Shown here: in pieces, positions 35,561 through 45,157 of the stretch
How positions within the stretch are numbered: position 1 is the first letter of the stretch
How the letters are laid out: the number at the start of each line of letters is the position of its first letter
NCBI GenBank assembly: GCA_029379385.1
Contig: CM055614.1
Coordinates: 15,956,994-16,020,993, forward strand
DNA from: Quillaja saponaria
Taxonomy: Eukaryota; Streptophyta; Magnoliopsida; Fabales; Quillajaceae
Direction: 5' to 3'
DNA: 64,000 nt
Translations under genes and position numbers: made by a program
Notes under the pieces: generated by a model
Seen by the model: the letters and a program-made list of their open reading frames with translations, nothing else
The model's database searches: none
Told to the model about the DNA's origin: nothing

Positions 35561-36982
35561 CCCCTATCCCGAGAGGTCCCATCGATATATATTTTGATGA
35601 CTGAAGAGAGTTTTATTTATTTTTTGTTTTTTCTTGTGTTATTTTCTTGCTTATATTGGGACACTATTTAGTATAGGTTTGGGGGAGAGGGGTTAACTTA
35701 TAGTTTTGTAATTCTCTATTTTGTATGTTTGGTTAACCCCCGTTTATGTGTAATTGTTTAGATAGTATAATTAGGTTGTATTATGTTTTCTTTTCCCATA
35801 TTATTTTAAGAAAATTGTAAGTTAAGTTGTTAATGATGCTCTAATATTTCCTTCTTCCCATGACAGTATTATTTATGCATTGATTTTGATTTTTAATATA
35901 ATGCAAGAATTTTTTTGAATTTGTTATAATTAGGGCATATACTTCACGCATTATATTTACACAAGGCCATTGTCACTTAAGGTTGCTGTTTTAACGATCT
36001 TTTCTTTATAACCCTTAGACTCTTTTTGACCTCTTCAATTAGTAAGAATTCCTCTTGAGGCAAAATCCTAGGCAAGGCTTAGTTGAGAATATGATTTAGG
36101 TCATCTTTGGATCGATAGAGCTTTTGTTTCCACCTTGATTTTATATTTCTTTAGCTACCCACTTTTGAGCCTAATGCTTATTCTTTCTAGCACATGCATA
36201 TGTTAACCAATCCTTTATTTGTAAGACCCATTTGCACCTTATTACTTTGAGCATATTAATTATGTAATAAAATTGAGCTTTAAAAGGAGAACGAGTTTGA
36301 AGCAAGTCTATGAAGATGAGTGCAACACAAGGAAGAAAAGCAAAAAAAAATAAAATTGATCATCCCTACTTGATAAAAATTAAGTTTGGGTTAAGCATAT
36401 GGAAATTCCTTGAAAATTTGTCTACAAACTAAAGGTTTGGTAGAAAAATGAAAAAGAAAAGGAGGAAGAAAATAAATAAATAAATAAAAAGTGGAGAGCA
36501 TCTATTTCCACACAATAAGAAATATATTAAGTGATACAAATAAATATGATGAAATAGTTGACAAATTGTGTTTAGGGTATTTGAGCTTAAATATTCCATT
36601 TCATCAAACGTTTGCCCTAGCCTTACATTACAAGCTAAATAAAAGACTTACTGATTTTTGACTAAGTGCTAACCTACATTAGTGGAGAGATGTAGGAAAG
36701 ACGAAGTTTTAGAGGTTAAAATTAGTCTGTGAGTTATTTTGAGAATTTTTTTTAAGCGAGCTAACTTTAGTGGCGATGCCTTGCACGCACACGCACTTGA
36801 GGTTGGCTCGAACATGATAAATTCGAAACTATACTTGTGTTTTGTTTTGAGTCAAGTCTTTGTTATAAAATTTGAGAAGTTTTAAGAGAATAATTAGTTC
36901 ATCATTGATAGGTTAATTAATTTGTTGTTTGATTGTTTTCATTCTTTTTGCTCGGATTTGCATAATGTTAAGTTTGAGAGTG
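35561..36982 (+). other. Element C 3' non-coding region and polypurine tract
   Basis: 1.4 kb without genes. It matches fragment D (3749-4974) in reverse. It ends AAGTTTGAGAGTG before the LTR, a slightly mutated version of the AAGTTTGGGGGTG tract of element B. Confidence 0.65.
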
Positions 36983-37117
36983 TGATAACTCTGTAAAATA
37001 AAATTATTTCACTATACTTTTAATTCATATTTTATAATAAATCTTAGAATTTTGAATTAGAATATTAGTCAAATATAATGTTTTAGTTTTTTTAGGTTGT
37101 TTAAGAGTGTTGTAGAG
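36983..37117 (+). repeat. 3' LTR of element C, truncated
   Basis: It begins TGATAACTCTGTAAAATA and follows 26662 onward for about 135 bases, then homology stops and CACTA sequence follows. Confidence 0.75.
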
Positions 37118-37650
37118 TTATTACGAATAAACCCTTGCTTCACTGTTGCCTCAATATTCAATTCCTTCATCTTTATCTCAATGTGAATGGCAAATTAGAT
37201 GACAGATCGATCTAAGTTCAAAAGGAAAAAGGAAAAGGTTATAGGGAGAAAAGCTTAGGAGAAAAAGTTAAAAAGGAAAAGTTAGAACTTAGATAGCGAC
37301 CAAATATCAAGTTACTTAGATAGCAACCAAATATCAGGTTGATAATATTTTATTTTTTTCTGAAAATAAAAATTATATGATTTTAATTAAATTTATTTTT
37401 TTAATAATTAGTAACCGAAATATCTGTTGCTACTAGATTTAATGGCTTCTAAAGCTGCATATTTTTTTCCTCAAAAAATTTAATTAATTTTTAACCAATT
37501 AGTGACCGATCTCATTGCAAAATTTTAATTCTTATAGAATTTAGCAATTGGAATGATTTGGGTTACTAAAGCAATTGCAAAACTGTAAAATTTAGCAACC
37601 AAATTATATATGTTTTCGATTCTGTTGCTACTAGCATTTTTTCTTGAGGA
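37118..37650 (-). other. CACTA distal end with subterminal repeats
   Basis: After a short stretch without recognisable coding (37118-37270) there are repeated words TAGCAACCAAATATCA (two near-identical copies at about 37290-37340), then AGTGACCGA and TTAGCAACCAAAT. They are followed by the degraded terminus TTTTTTCTTG. Confidence 0.65.
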
Positions 37651-37735
37651 TGCAACCTGTATGGAGTACTAACAGTTTACTCAGCAATTTCTAGTGTTTC
37701 TAGTGAACACTTGAGGACAAGTGTTCTTTGAAGGG
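37651..37735 (+). pseudogene. G0 chromovirus chromodomain-like tail, fragment 3, and polypurine tract
   Basis: Translation gives DATCMEY, then QFTQQF in the first frame and LEDKCSLKGK in the next. This resembles the ATWEDY..QFPxF..LEDK end of plant chromovirus polyproteins. AAGGGGAAAT at 37731-37740 is the likely polypurine tract. The piece sits between the CACTA end and the Mutator-like element. Confidence 0.65.
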
Positions 37736-37744
37736 GAAATATTG

Positions 37745-38462
37745 GAGATGGGATCCGATGGAGAGTAAACCCAGAAAGATGCACCGTTTCGGTTTTTTTT
37801 TTTTTTTTTTTTTTAAATAATAATAAATAAGACTTTATGCTCTCTTACTCATTCTCTCCCACGCAAGACCTCCATTCCCATCTCTTCACTCAGTATAGTC
37901 TCTGGAGCTGATAGAAAGAATCAAAGAAGACGAAGAGGGAAAATCCAACCAAAAAAAAAAAAAAAAAAAGAAAACCCAAAAGAGAATATTTGAAATTTCA
38001 CCTCTACTCCACCTTAGAAACTTCCATTTTCTTAAATTTATTGCTATAAAAATGAAGGGGGAGGGAAAAAGAAAGGCGGCTCTAAAGCACCAAATGGAGC
38101 AACTACTGTTAATACTAATGTCAGTAATTGAGTTAATGCGTTGTCAGCCTCTTTGGGTGAACTCGATCAGACCTAGTTGCAGATAGGGGAAAGACATGAA
38201 GGCCAACGTCAAGAATTGGAAGGAGTCTCGTATATTCTTTTAGTTAAATTCTTATACAGGATTGAGTGATGCTTCTGTATGAGTTGTAGTTGTGGTACAA
38301 TGTTTGAGCTTTCTGGAATTGTCATGAAAGAATGGAGGTCTGTCTCGGAGAGAAAGAGTAAGAGAGCATAAAATCCTAACAATTTCTTAAAAAAAAAAAA
38401 AAAAAGTGCAAAACGGCACTGTTTGGTACCTTTACAGGGACCTCTCCATGGGATCCCATCTC
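37745..38462. mobile_element. Mutator-like element, 718 bp, probable Pack-MULE
   Basis: Terminal inverted repeats: the left begins GAGATGGGATCC and continues ATGGAGAG, and the complement of the right end is the same over 20 of 21 bases. Weaker similarity extends into GCACCGTTT and poly-T on both sides. It is flanked by a perfect 9-bp direct repeat GAAATATTG (37736-37744 and 38463-38471), the target size of Mutator-like elements. There is no transposase. The interior looks like a piece of a plant gene, so it may have captured host sequence. It landed exactly at the junction of the G0 polypurine tract and 3' LTR. Confidence 0.85.
38042..38222 (+). pseudogene. Possible captured gene fragment inside the Mutator-like element
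   Basis: Upstream (37835-38050) is pyrimidine-rich, leader-like text. A frame then reads GKKKGGSKAPNGATTVNTNV and, after a stop, VNALSASLGELDQT and LQIGERHEGQRQELEGVS. The mixed-composition, hydrophilic text is unlike transposon sequence nearby. It contains two stops, and its ATG at 38052 is out of frame with it by one base. I do not recognise the parent protein. A pyrimidine/AG stretch soon after (TTATACAGG, about 38252-38260) could be an intron acceptor, implying capture of genomic rather than processed sequence. Confidence 0.45.
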
Positions 38463-38469
38463 GAAATAT

Positions 38470-38689
38470 TGTTAAGATTTGTTTTAATTAAAGGGTAGTT
38501 ACGTATTTTGCCTAGGTCCTGTGAGGTTATTTAAGTACTTTTGCTCCTTTTCATCCAAACGGCTGCTGACGTGGACAACTCTTGAGTATGTTTCCCAGAT
38601 TCCCGCGAAGCCCAGGCCTTGCTCTTCTTCTGTATCCTAATAGTTTGATTGTGAGCTAATATTATGTTGGTAAATCAAAACATAACAGA
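38470..38689 (+). repeat. G0 3' LTR (start certain, end uncertain)
   Basis: TGTTAAGATTTG directly follows the polypurine tract once the Mutator-like element is removed, as expected for an LTR start. A TAACA at about 38685-38689 could be the end, but the other LTR is outside the window. Confidence 0.45.
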
Positions 38690-39016
38690 TAATCGAAGTG
38701 AGTTCATAAATAATATCGTCTTTCCATTTCTACATGTTCTTCCTTGATATTGAGAAATTTTACTATAGGAGTGATCTTACATAATTATTAAATATTCAGT
38801 CTAATTTTACTTGTTATTTATATTATCATTGACACGTTTTTGTAACTATCAAAAAATATATATTTATGATTTAATGTTTATATTTTAGTAAAAATTTAGC
38901 ATCACTTGCTAGTGTAGAAAGATTTTAGCTCCAAGGAGATGAATTTTTTTTTTTTCTTGTTGCCGGAAAATAACAAAGGAACTGAGGTCAATTAGTCAGG
39001 AGAGTAAAAATGAGTT
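38690..39016. other. Intergenic region downstream of the zinc-finger gene
   Basis: AT-rich; poly-T at 38945-38956. I see no gene. It may include the end of the G0 LTR. Confidence 0.5.
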
Positions 39017-39022
39017 TTATTA
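39017..39022 (-). terminator. Poly(A) signal of the zinc-finger gene
   Basis: AATAAA on the minus strand, 250 bases beyond the stop codon, in a suitably U-rich setting. The 3' untranslated region is therefore about 39000-39272. Confidence 0.55.
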
Positions 39023-39272
39023 GACTTTGTATCATCATAGGCATGCACTCCGCATAAAACTTTCATGTGGAGAGCACAACAAAATGCCGCAACAAAAATA
39101 TCCATTCAATCGGGATTTAAATATGTCAAATTAACAAGTTTTGACTAGGACAGGAGTAGAACTTAGGTTAGCCAGAACCACCAAGACGGGTTCTGATGGG
39201 CCAGTAGGCCCACAGCACAAATACTCATTAGCTAGACCAGTATATTTTCCTTGTGACCCTCTGTTGTCAAAT

Positions 39273-42200
39273 TCAAGAAAACGTCACACCAATCTTCTTA
39301 GCAAAGTCATCTCCATCTTCATCATCCAGGTACTCTTCCTCCTGGTCTATATTTTCACCCTCCTGGTAATTATATTCCCCTTCATCTTGCTCAAAATCAT
39401 CGTCCCCATCCCTCTGATAGTCACCTTCAAGCTCCTGGTCCTCCATTGTTTCATCAAAAATGTTTCCATCTTCAGACGCAACCTCAGTTGCATTAGGTGC
39501 TACGGGGGAGTCGGAATGAGTTAACTTAAATATGTCCACGTCGCTTCCAAGCTCATGGCTCCTGCTATTCTCCCTAGCATTGGAAAGAAAGGCATTTTTT
39601 GTTTTGAAGACATCAGTGTTATCAGACCCACTTAATATAATCTCCCCAGTTTCTCTATCCCCACAGTCTTCTTTATTGCCAGAAGGCCGGCCACTCTGGG
39701 AAGCTGCTGCTGTAGCACCAGCTTCTCTCTTTTTCTTCAGAATTTCACTAAGAGGCTTTGGGCCTTCGAAAGGAAAATCATCTTCAAATTGTTGATTATC
39801 CAATAACTTCTTTCTTTTTCCAAGGTGGTATCGCTCCCTGCTATCAGAGCCCTCCACAACTTTAAGTTCTCCGAGGCTTTTCGGACCAGCAAAACCAGTG
39901 GTTCTACCATCTATTCTTTCTCTCCTCGTCTGTCGACCTCTTAAGTTTTTAAACTCGTAATCATCTTGCACCATTCCTTTAATTCTATCTTGGAGCCTTA
40001 CAGAGTGAGAAGAGACCTGTGGCCTTAAAGGTGACAATCTACTCCGATTTCTTCCCCTGCCAAAGTCCCTATCCAGGGTCTCGTCTCCACTGTTGACTGG
40101 AGACTGCCGCCCCGGAAGCTTTATTCTACCTCGGAACCGAGCACTGAGGGTGCTCTCATGCAGAGGTAAACAAGATGACTCCTTTCGAGAAGATCTGTAC
40201 TTTCTCTCCTCGACATGACTGTCCAGGGATTTGCCATGACTGACAACAGATCTCAATCCGTTGACCCTCCTATGTTTCGATAAATGATGCCTGAGATCTG
40301 AGACATCAACAGTTTCAGGACTATCAGATTTCCGATAACCCCTCCTTTCGAGAGTGGCCGATACCCCAAGCATTTTGTCAGATGAAGCCTGGCACTGCTC
40401 CCAAGCATACGACCCTTGCATGTGATCATATGAATCATAGCCTTGTCGATCACGAAATCTTCCTCGGTCTGTATCAGCCACTACACTATAATCGGCAGAA
40501 TGACCCACATCATATTCATTCAGAGAGTCCAAGTTGCTTGCTTCTTGGCCTCTTGATCTTCCGAATTGATTATCATCACGGTAGTATTCAGAACTTCTAA
40601 GCTCATCATCTACAAGAACATCAAACCCAGGTGAGGACTCTCTGAGAAATTCATCATTATCCTTACCATTCTGGAAACCGCGATCATCTGATACACGTGC
40701 CTGATGTGGATGAGTAAATCGAACAAAAGAGTTTCCATTCGAAACTGGTGGAATATCAGATTCCTTGAATCTGTATGCCTCATTATCAAATCCCTTGAAG
40801 TCTGGCACATGCCTCTCCATGCCAACTACATTTCTCTGTGGAGCGGTTTCAACTTTTAAAGCAGGTTTAGTTTCAGGAGCACCACTAACTGACTTCATGA
40901 CATCTGCTTTGGGAAACTTTTCATCTGGAATACACTTCGCAAGGCTACCAAAAGCCTTTTTAAAAACCTGAGGATCCGTACTTAGGCTAGCTACTGGTAC
41001 TGGCAAAACTTTATTGTTGTTGGCAAAATTTGGTCCATGTAAGAAAGCACATCTGTCACCTTTTAAGCAAATACCCTTTTGGAAGAATATGCAAGGGACG
41101 GCTTGTTTATGAGAATTGTAAGGTGCATGTGTTGCAGTGGTTACTGCTATCTGTGAAGGAGGAAGAGGGGGACCAGCTGCAGGTGCTGCTTGAGTACCTA
41201 ATAAACTGTCAAGAGGCTGAAGTGAAAATAACAGGTTAATGAGAAAAAAATCAATGTAGGAATTACAGAGAAACTGCAAAAAGATAAAAGTTTTAATGTG
41301 AGATTGTATAAACCTTGAACTTATAACAGAACTCACCGGATGCCGGAATGAACATTTGGGATTCATGCAAATGCCATTCAACCAATACCAGCAATCCCTA
41401 GGATTAACCCGGGCATATTCACTATGGCGATATTCACATTCACTTCCCTGTATGATGAATAACAGGTCAAAGTACATTAATTACAATTGCAGTTATTACG
41501 TCAAGCCAATATCAATTCCTTCAATTTTGATAACATGATATATTTGTGACAACTGACAAACCAATCATTTCTTATATCTATGAAACAAAAGAAACAAACA
41601 TAAAGGAAATACTACCACAAAAATTGTGTAATAGATTATTGGAGTAGTTAATTTGTAGAAATGTAATGGCTAAGTTATGCAGTTCAGTAATAAACGAAAG
41701 TTGATCTACTAAAAGGGAAATCGTTGAAATGTGATGAGATGGTATAAAAATAAGAAATATTTAAGATGATAAAAAACCATACGCAAACAGCTGATAAGGC
41801 TACATACAGACCAATTTTATAGCGAACGCATGTCCCCTTACATGCTACGTGTGTATAATTTATACATAAATATTGAAATAAAACTGTTTAAATAAAAGAA
41901 AATTACAAATTAAGAAAGTATTTTTTTCACAACAAAAAACTCAATACTTAACCCTAGGGATTTGTGGTGCAGTACACGTATTATAATAGTTACTAAATTT
42001 CTCTCTTCTTTTTTGATTTTCCTTTTAATATAGTCTGCTTCCAATTAAAAAGACATTGACGTCATGACATGCATGCCAAAGTTAGAACTTTGGTACGAAT
42101 CTTTGACAAACAAAAAGACAAAACTCAAAGGAAGAAATACTGCTTCAATGAACTGATTACAAACAAAGCATTTTTTTGAGACTGTTAACTTATGCGGGAT

Positions 42201-42950
42201 CGACAGGCCTGCGGATTGAGATTGACTCATAGTTAGGAAGAATCAATCATTAACCAAGTTTACAACTACATTAGTGATTCCAGTTTTTCTCAGTAGACTC
42301 TGAAGTCGGTCATATCCGAAGAAAACAAGGCATGAATTTCCTATGCATGGACAAATAAATACTAACAGCTGACCATAATCAACAATGCCACCCTATCATA
42401 GACATAAACTTGAAGTCCCCAGTCTCCAGTCTCCAGTGCAATACTCTTTTAACTACCCTGATTGGATCAAGACATTTTGATTAATAATAAAGCAATACCA
42501 AATGGGCTTTCTATGCAAGGGCTGCCTCTCTCTCCCTTATACACAGTCTGACAGAAGCATAATTAAAACAGCAACCCGCATAAACCCTAAAAAGTCCCAG
42601 AAAATAAATCGCATAAAATCCCCAAGTTTTAATTCTTCTCGTTTCAAATACAACTCTTGGAGAAAATTAACAAAAGGTGTGAATCAAAAACCCTAAGAAA
42701 AACAAGAAAAACAAAAAAAACAAAAAGCAGCAAGATCTTATAGAAAAAGATGGAAATCTAAGAAGCATCAATTTCAGTGAAGAAAAGGAATTAAAGTCCC
42801 AACCTTTTTGCATGTCAAAGGAGAGGCGAGAAAGTAAACACAATCTGTGTTCCTCTTTAACGCCTTCTCTTGAGCAGTTGGTACAGACCCCGGAAATTGT
42901 TCCTCCAGAGGCTTCTGTGGTTGTGGTTGTGGCTGCGTGCCCGCTACCAT
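39273..42950 (-). CDS. C3H17: CCCH-type zinc finger protein, C3H17-like (three coding exons)
   Basis: This is the only intact host gene. Coding exons on the minus strand are 42950-42804, 41447-41337 and 41216-39273, giving 733 residues. Both introns are GT-AG and fall between codons (AAAAG/GTTGGG...ACAG/GGAAG; CATCCG/GTGAGT...TTCAG/CCTCTT). The ATG at 42950 starts MVAGTQPQPQPQ. Three CCCH fingers follow: C37-x9-C-x5-C-x3-H57 (split by intron 1), C68-x7-C-x4-C-x3-H85 and C128-x7-C-x5-C-x3-H146. The rest is a long charged, disordered region (Arg/Asp/Ser-rich, LGKRKK near the PKPLSEILKKKR motif) and an acidic tail (EEEYLDDEDGDD). CCCH fingers of this type bind RNA. The plant C3H17 group is described as nuclear/cytoplasmic regulators of development and stress. 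The C3H17 name rests on remembered similarity of the first 90 residues. A continuous frame through intron 2 exists but adds residues foreign to the family. Confidence 0.94.
41217..41336 (-). other. Intron 2 of the zinc-finger gene
   Basis: 120 bases, GTGAGT donor and TTCAG acceptor. It has no stop in frame with the exons, so retention would insert about 40 hydrophobic residues between finger 2 and finger 3. Confidence 0.85.
41448..42803 (-). other. Intron 1 of the zinc-finger gene
   Basis: 1356 bases, AT-rich, GT donor after the Lys-Lys of finger 1 and ACAG acceptor before Gly-Ser-Glu-Cys. No transposon is recognisable inside. Confidence 0.88.
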
Positions 42951-43343
42951 TGCGAGGTTCTCCAATGAAAGCCCAACGGATCGACTTTCAGATTAGATAG
43001 AAGCGCAGGAAGTTGTAAGGAAAAAAAAGAAAATTTTGATTCAGACACCGATCCAAATCTCAGATATAAGGGTAGAAGAAGAGATTCAGTAGCTAGTACC
43101 CAAAGAGAGGAGAGAGCCGCCACAGACAAAGGGGTGAGAACTAGATAGACAGAAGAGAGACACGGGCGAAGAGAAAGATAGGCACTGTTTGTGTGTTCGG
43201 TATGGGCTTTAAGAGAAGCTCACCATGACGATATGTCGTGTAGTTATGATCTGTATTACTACGGGCCTCTTTTAAGCTTCGCTTGGTTAAGTTCGGAAGA
43301 AACGAGAAGTGAAACTGAACTCCTATTGGACACGTGGGTTTGG
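42951..43343 (-). promoter_or_regulatory. 5' leader and proximal promoter of the zinc-finger gene
   Basis: On the minus strand, 43190-42951 has the CT/GA-rich look of a plant 5' leader. Upstream lie a G-box core CACGTG (43331-43336), a CCAAT word (complement of ATTGG at 43325-43329) and a weak TATA-like CTTAAAAG near 43270. The hAT element begins eight bases past this region, so more distal promoter sequence has been pushed 5.2 kb away. The transcription start is not determinable by eye. Confidence 0.5.
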
Positions 43344-43351
43344 GCTACTGG
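43344..43351. repeat. 8-bp target duplication, left copy
   Basis: GCTACTGG, repeated exactly at 48586-48593. Confidence 0.95.
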
Positions 43352-43719
43352 TAGGGGTGAGCACAGTACCCGGCCCAATTGTAAAACCGGCCCAAAACAG
43401 ACCGGTATGGCCGGCCACCGACCCAGCCCATCTCCTTGTTAAATGAGGCGGGTGAGTAATTCTAGATTTTTTGAAATCGGGTCGGTTTATCAAGTTGTAA
43501 AAAAATTATAAGTTGGATAACCGACTTGACCGCCTTATAGCCCAAATAAATTTTAAATAATATTATTATATATGTTTAGGTGTTATTGGTGGTGTACAGT
43601 TTTGTTCATACACCGAGATGTATAATATCATTCATTGTTTGAAGCCCTAATTTAGTTTTATTCTCATTATCCTCTCTCTTGCAGCCAACATCTCTCATCT
43701 CTCAACTCTCAAGTCTCCA

Positions 43720-43879
43720 TTCTCAACTCTTTCAAAAACCTAACTCAGTAAAACACTCCCTTAGGCCTTCAAGACGCTTGATCTACTATCAAGGTGCGAC
43801 AGTGGTGGCGTGGTGTTGCAGGCTGCTATTGAAAGTCGAAGGAGGAAACTAAACTATTTGCACGCTTCAAACTTTCAGT
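43720..43879 (+). other. Probable non-coding first exon of the hAT transposase gene
   Basis: Pyrimidine-rich leader-like sequence ends at a GTAAGT donor (43880). The matching acceptor would be the TTATTAG just before the ATG at 45158. Inferred from sequence only. Confidence 0.45.
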
Positions 43880-44039
43880 AAGTCTCTTCTCAATTTTATT
43901 TTATTTTTTAAAATTTTTGTCATTTCTTTTCTTTTTTAATCTTTGATCTGTGTTGCACTGGTATTATATTATCAATTACTTTCTTAGATTTGAGTCTTTT
44001 CCTTTATTCCTTTACTATAAATGTTTAGTCTTCACTAAG

Positions 44040-44268
44040 GCAAAAGAGCACCTAAATACAGTCTACAAAGAAGGAGGAAGGCTGGGAAAAAAAAGAAAGA
44101 AGGATGAAGGTGGAACTGTGGAAGACTAGCAAAAAAAAAAAAATTGCAAAAGAGTGCCTAACTAGTAACTATAGTCTACGAAGAAGGATAAAAGGCTGGA
44201 AAAAAATTTAAGAAAGAAGGAAGGAGGTGGAAGGTGGAAGGTGGAAGGTGGAAGGTGGAAGGTGGAAG
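44040..44268. repeat. Tandem duplication and GGTGGAA heptamer array in the hAT first intron
   Basis: A block of about 110 bases (AGTCTACAAAGAAGGAGGAA to TGGAAGACTAGC) is repeated at about 44165-44275 as AGTCTACGAAGAAGG onward. The second copy has expanded GGTGGAA into about six tandem heptamers (44223-44265). Confidence 0.8.
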
Positions 44269-44274
44269 ACTCGC

Positions 44275-45157
44275 AAAAGGAATAAAATAAAAAATAAAAT
44301 GAAAGAGTAAAGGGCAGAGTCATTAAGCTTAAGAAAATGTTTATACCATTGGAATTATGACCACTAGCATTAAATGGAAAAGACTTGTATAATTCTTACT
44401 TAACGTGAAAGACTCAAAAAGTTGGATTCCTTATCTAATTCAACATATTTACAGTTGTTCTCCATTAAAATCTTTTCAAAAATAAATAAATAAATTGAAA
44501 ACAAAGCTAGTACATCCAATAGTTTTGATGTATGACAACAATCACACTGTCTTTCTCTTTCTAGGTTTGAGTTTGAGTTTGAAAACTAATATAGGACTAC
44601 TACTAGTACCTACTCAAGATTAAAGATTAAATTTAATCCAATTAAATAATGTATAATATTTAAAGTATTCTAGATTAGGTACAATTAAATTTAAATTAAA
44701 AAAAAAAAAAAAACTCAATTCTGCATGATTGAATAGGAGCAAGACCCAATTAATCAATATTGTAATTTATTTTGGTTGTCTTGCGATTTGGAAATTTCAA
44801 GGTGATATCTGAAATCTGAATAGTGATGAAAGACATAGTTTATTATTGTTTAAGTTAAAGGCTCCTGACAGAAGGTTGGAGTGTATTTAAAGGAATGAGA
44901 AGAGGTCATTATTATTGACTAAGATTTGCAGCCATCATCATGTTGTTTTAAGCTAGGACAGGTGTTAATAATATAATATGATTTATGTTATATATATATA
45001 TATATATATATTATCACAAATGTCTTACTCATGCTTTAGTTGGCTTGGCATTTGTAAATTTCATTGATATTAATTTATGTCTTACTCATGTTTTGTTCTT
45101 TTAACTTGAATTCCTATTGTGACTTTTGACATTAAATTTTAAATATTTTTATTAGAG
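44275..45157 (+). other. hAT gene intron, remainder
   Basis: Non-coding, AT-rich, with poly-A (44700-44713) and a (TA)n run at 44990-45011. Confidence 0.55.

Larger units (their letters stand above)
26662..37117 (+). mobile_element. Athila-like Gypsy element C with third ORF, all frames broken
   Basis: The left LTR is 26662-28160 and the truncated right LTR 36983 to about 37117. The internal order is primer site (Asp type), gag, protease, RT, RNase H, integrase, spacer, third ORF, 3' non-coding, polypurine tract. This order plus the Asp primer site and long LTR fits the Athila lineage of Ty3/Gypsy. It interrupts the CACTA transposase. Only about 135 bases of the right LTR remain, so its end and part of the CACTA target were removed by a later deletion and no target duplication is visible. 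Confidence 0.85.
23520..37650 (-). mobile_element. CACTA (En/Spm-like) DNA transposon, degenerate, with Gypsy C inside
   Basis: The left end reads TAGTACAAGAAAA, a mutated form of the conserved CACTACAAGAAAA terminus. The right end near 37640 has TTTTTTCTTG, the complement of the same terminus, followed by G0 sequence. Both ends have subterminal repeats of AGCAACCA-like words. Minus-strand coding remnants of both CACTA proteins (TNP2-type transposase and a TNPA-like protein) lie at 25129-26660. The element splits the G0 chromodomain-like region. Exact end bases and the 3-bp duplication cannot be fixed because both termini have mutated. Confidence 0.75.

Noticed and set aside
39141..39795. Hydrophobic + strand frames antisense to the zinc-finger gene
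   Set aside because: They are shadows of the acidic tail codons read in reverse and have no homologue pattern.
41217..41477. N-terminal extension of the long 734-residue minus-strand frame, including an IQSHIKTFIFLQFLCNSY stretch
   Set aside because: It translates intron 1 end and intron 2. Splicing at GT-AG sites restores the family-typical C-K-K-G-S-E-C and RHP-PLDSLL joints.
42951..42965. Extension of exon 1 to MENLAMVAG
   Set aside because: The first codon of that reading is TTG. The ATG at 42950 gives the family-like start MVAG.
43190..43350. Possible 5S rRNA-like text (GGTTAAGTTCGGAAG)
   Set aside because: Only a short resemblance, with no internal promoter boxes or full-length match. 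It is treated as promoter of the zinc-finger gene.
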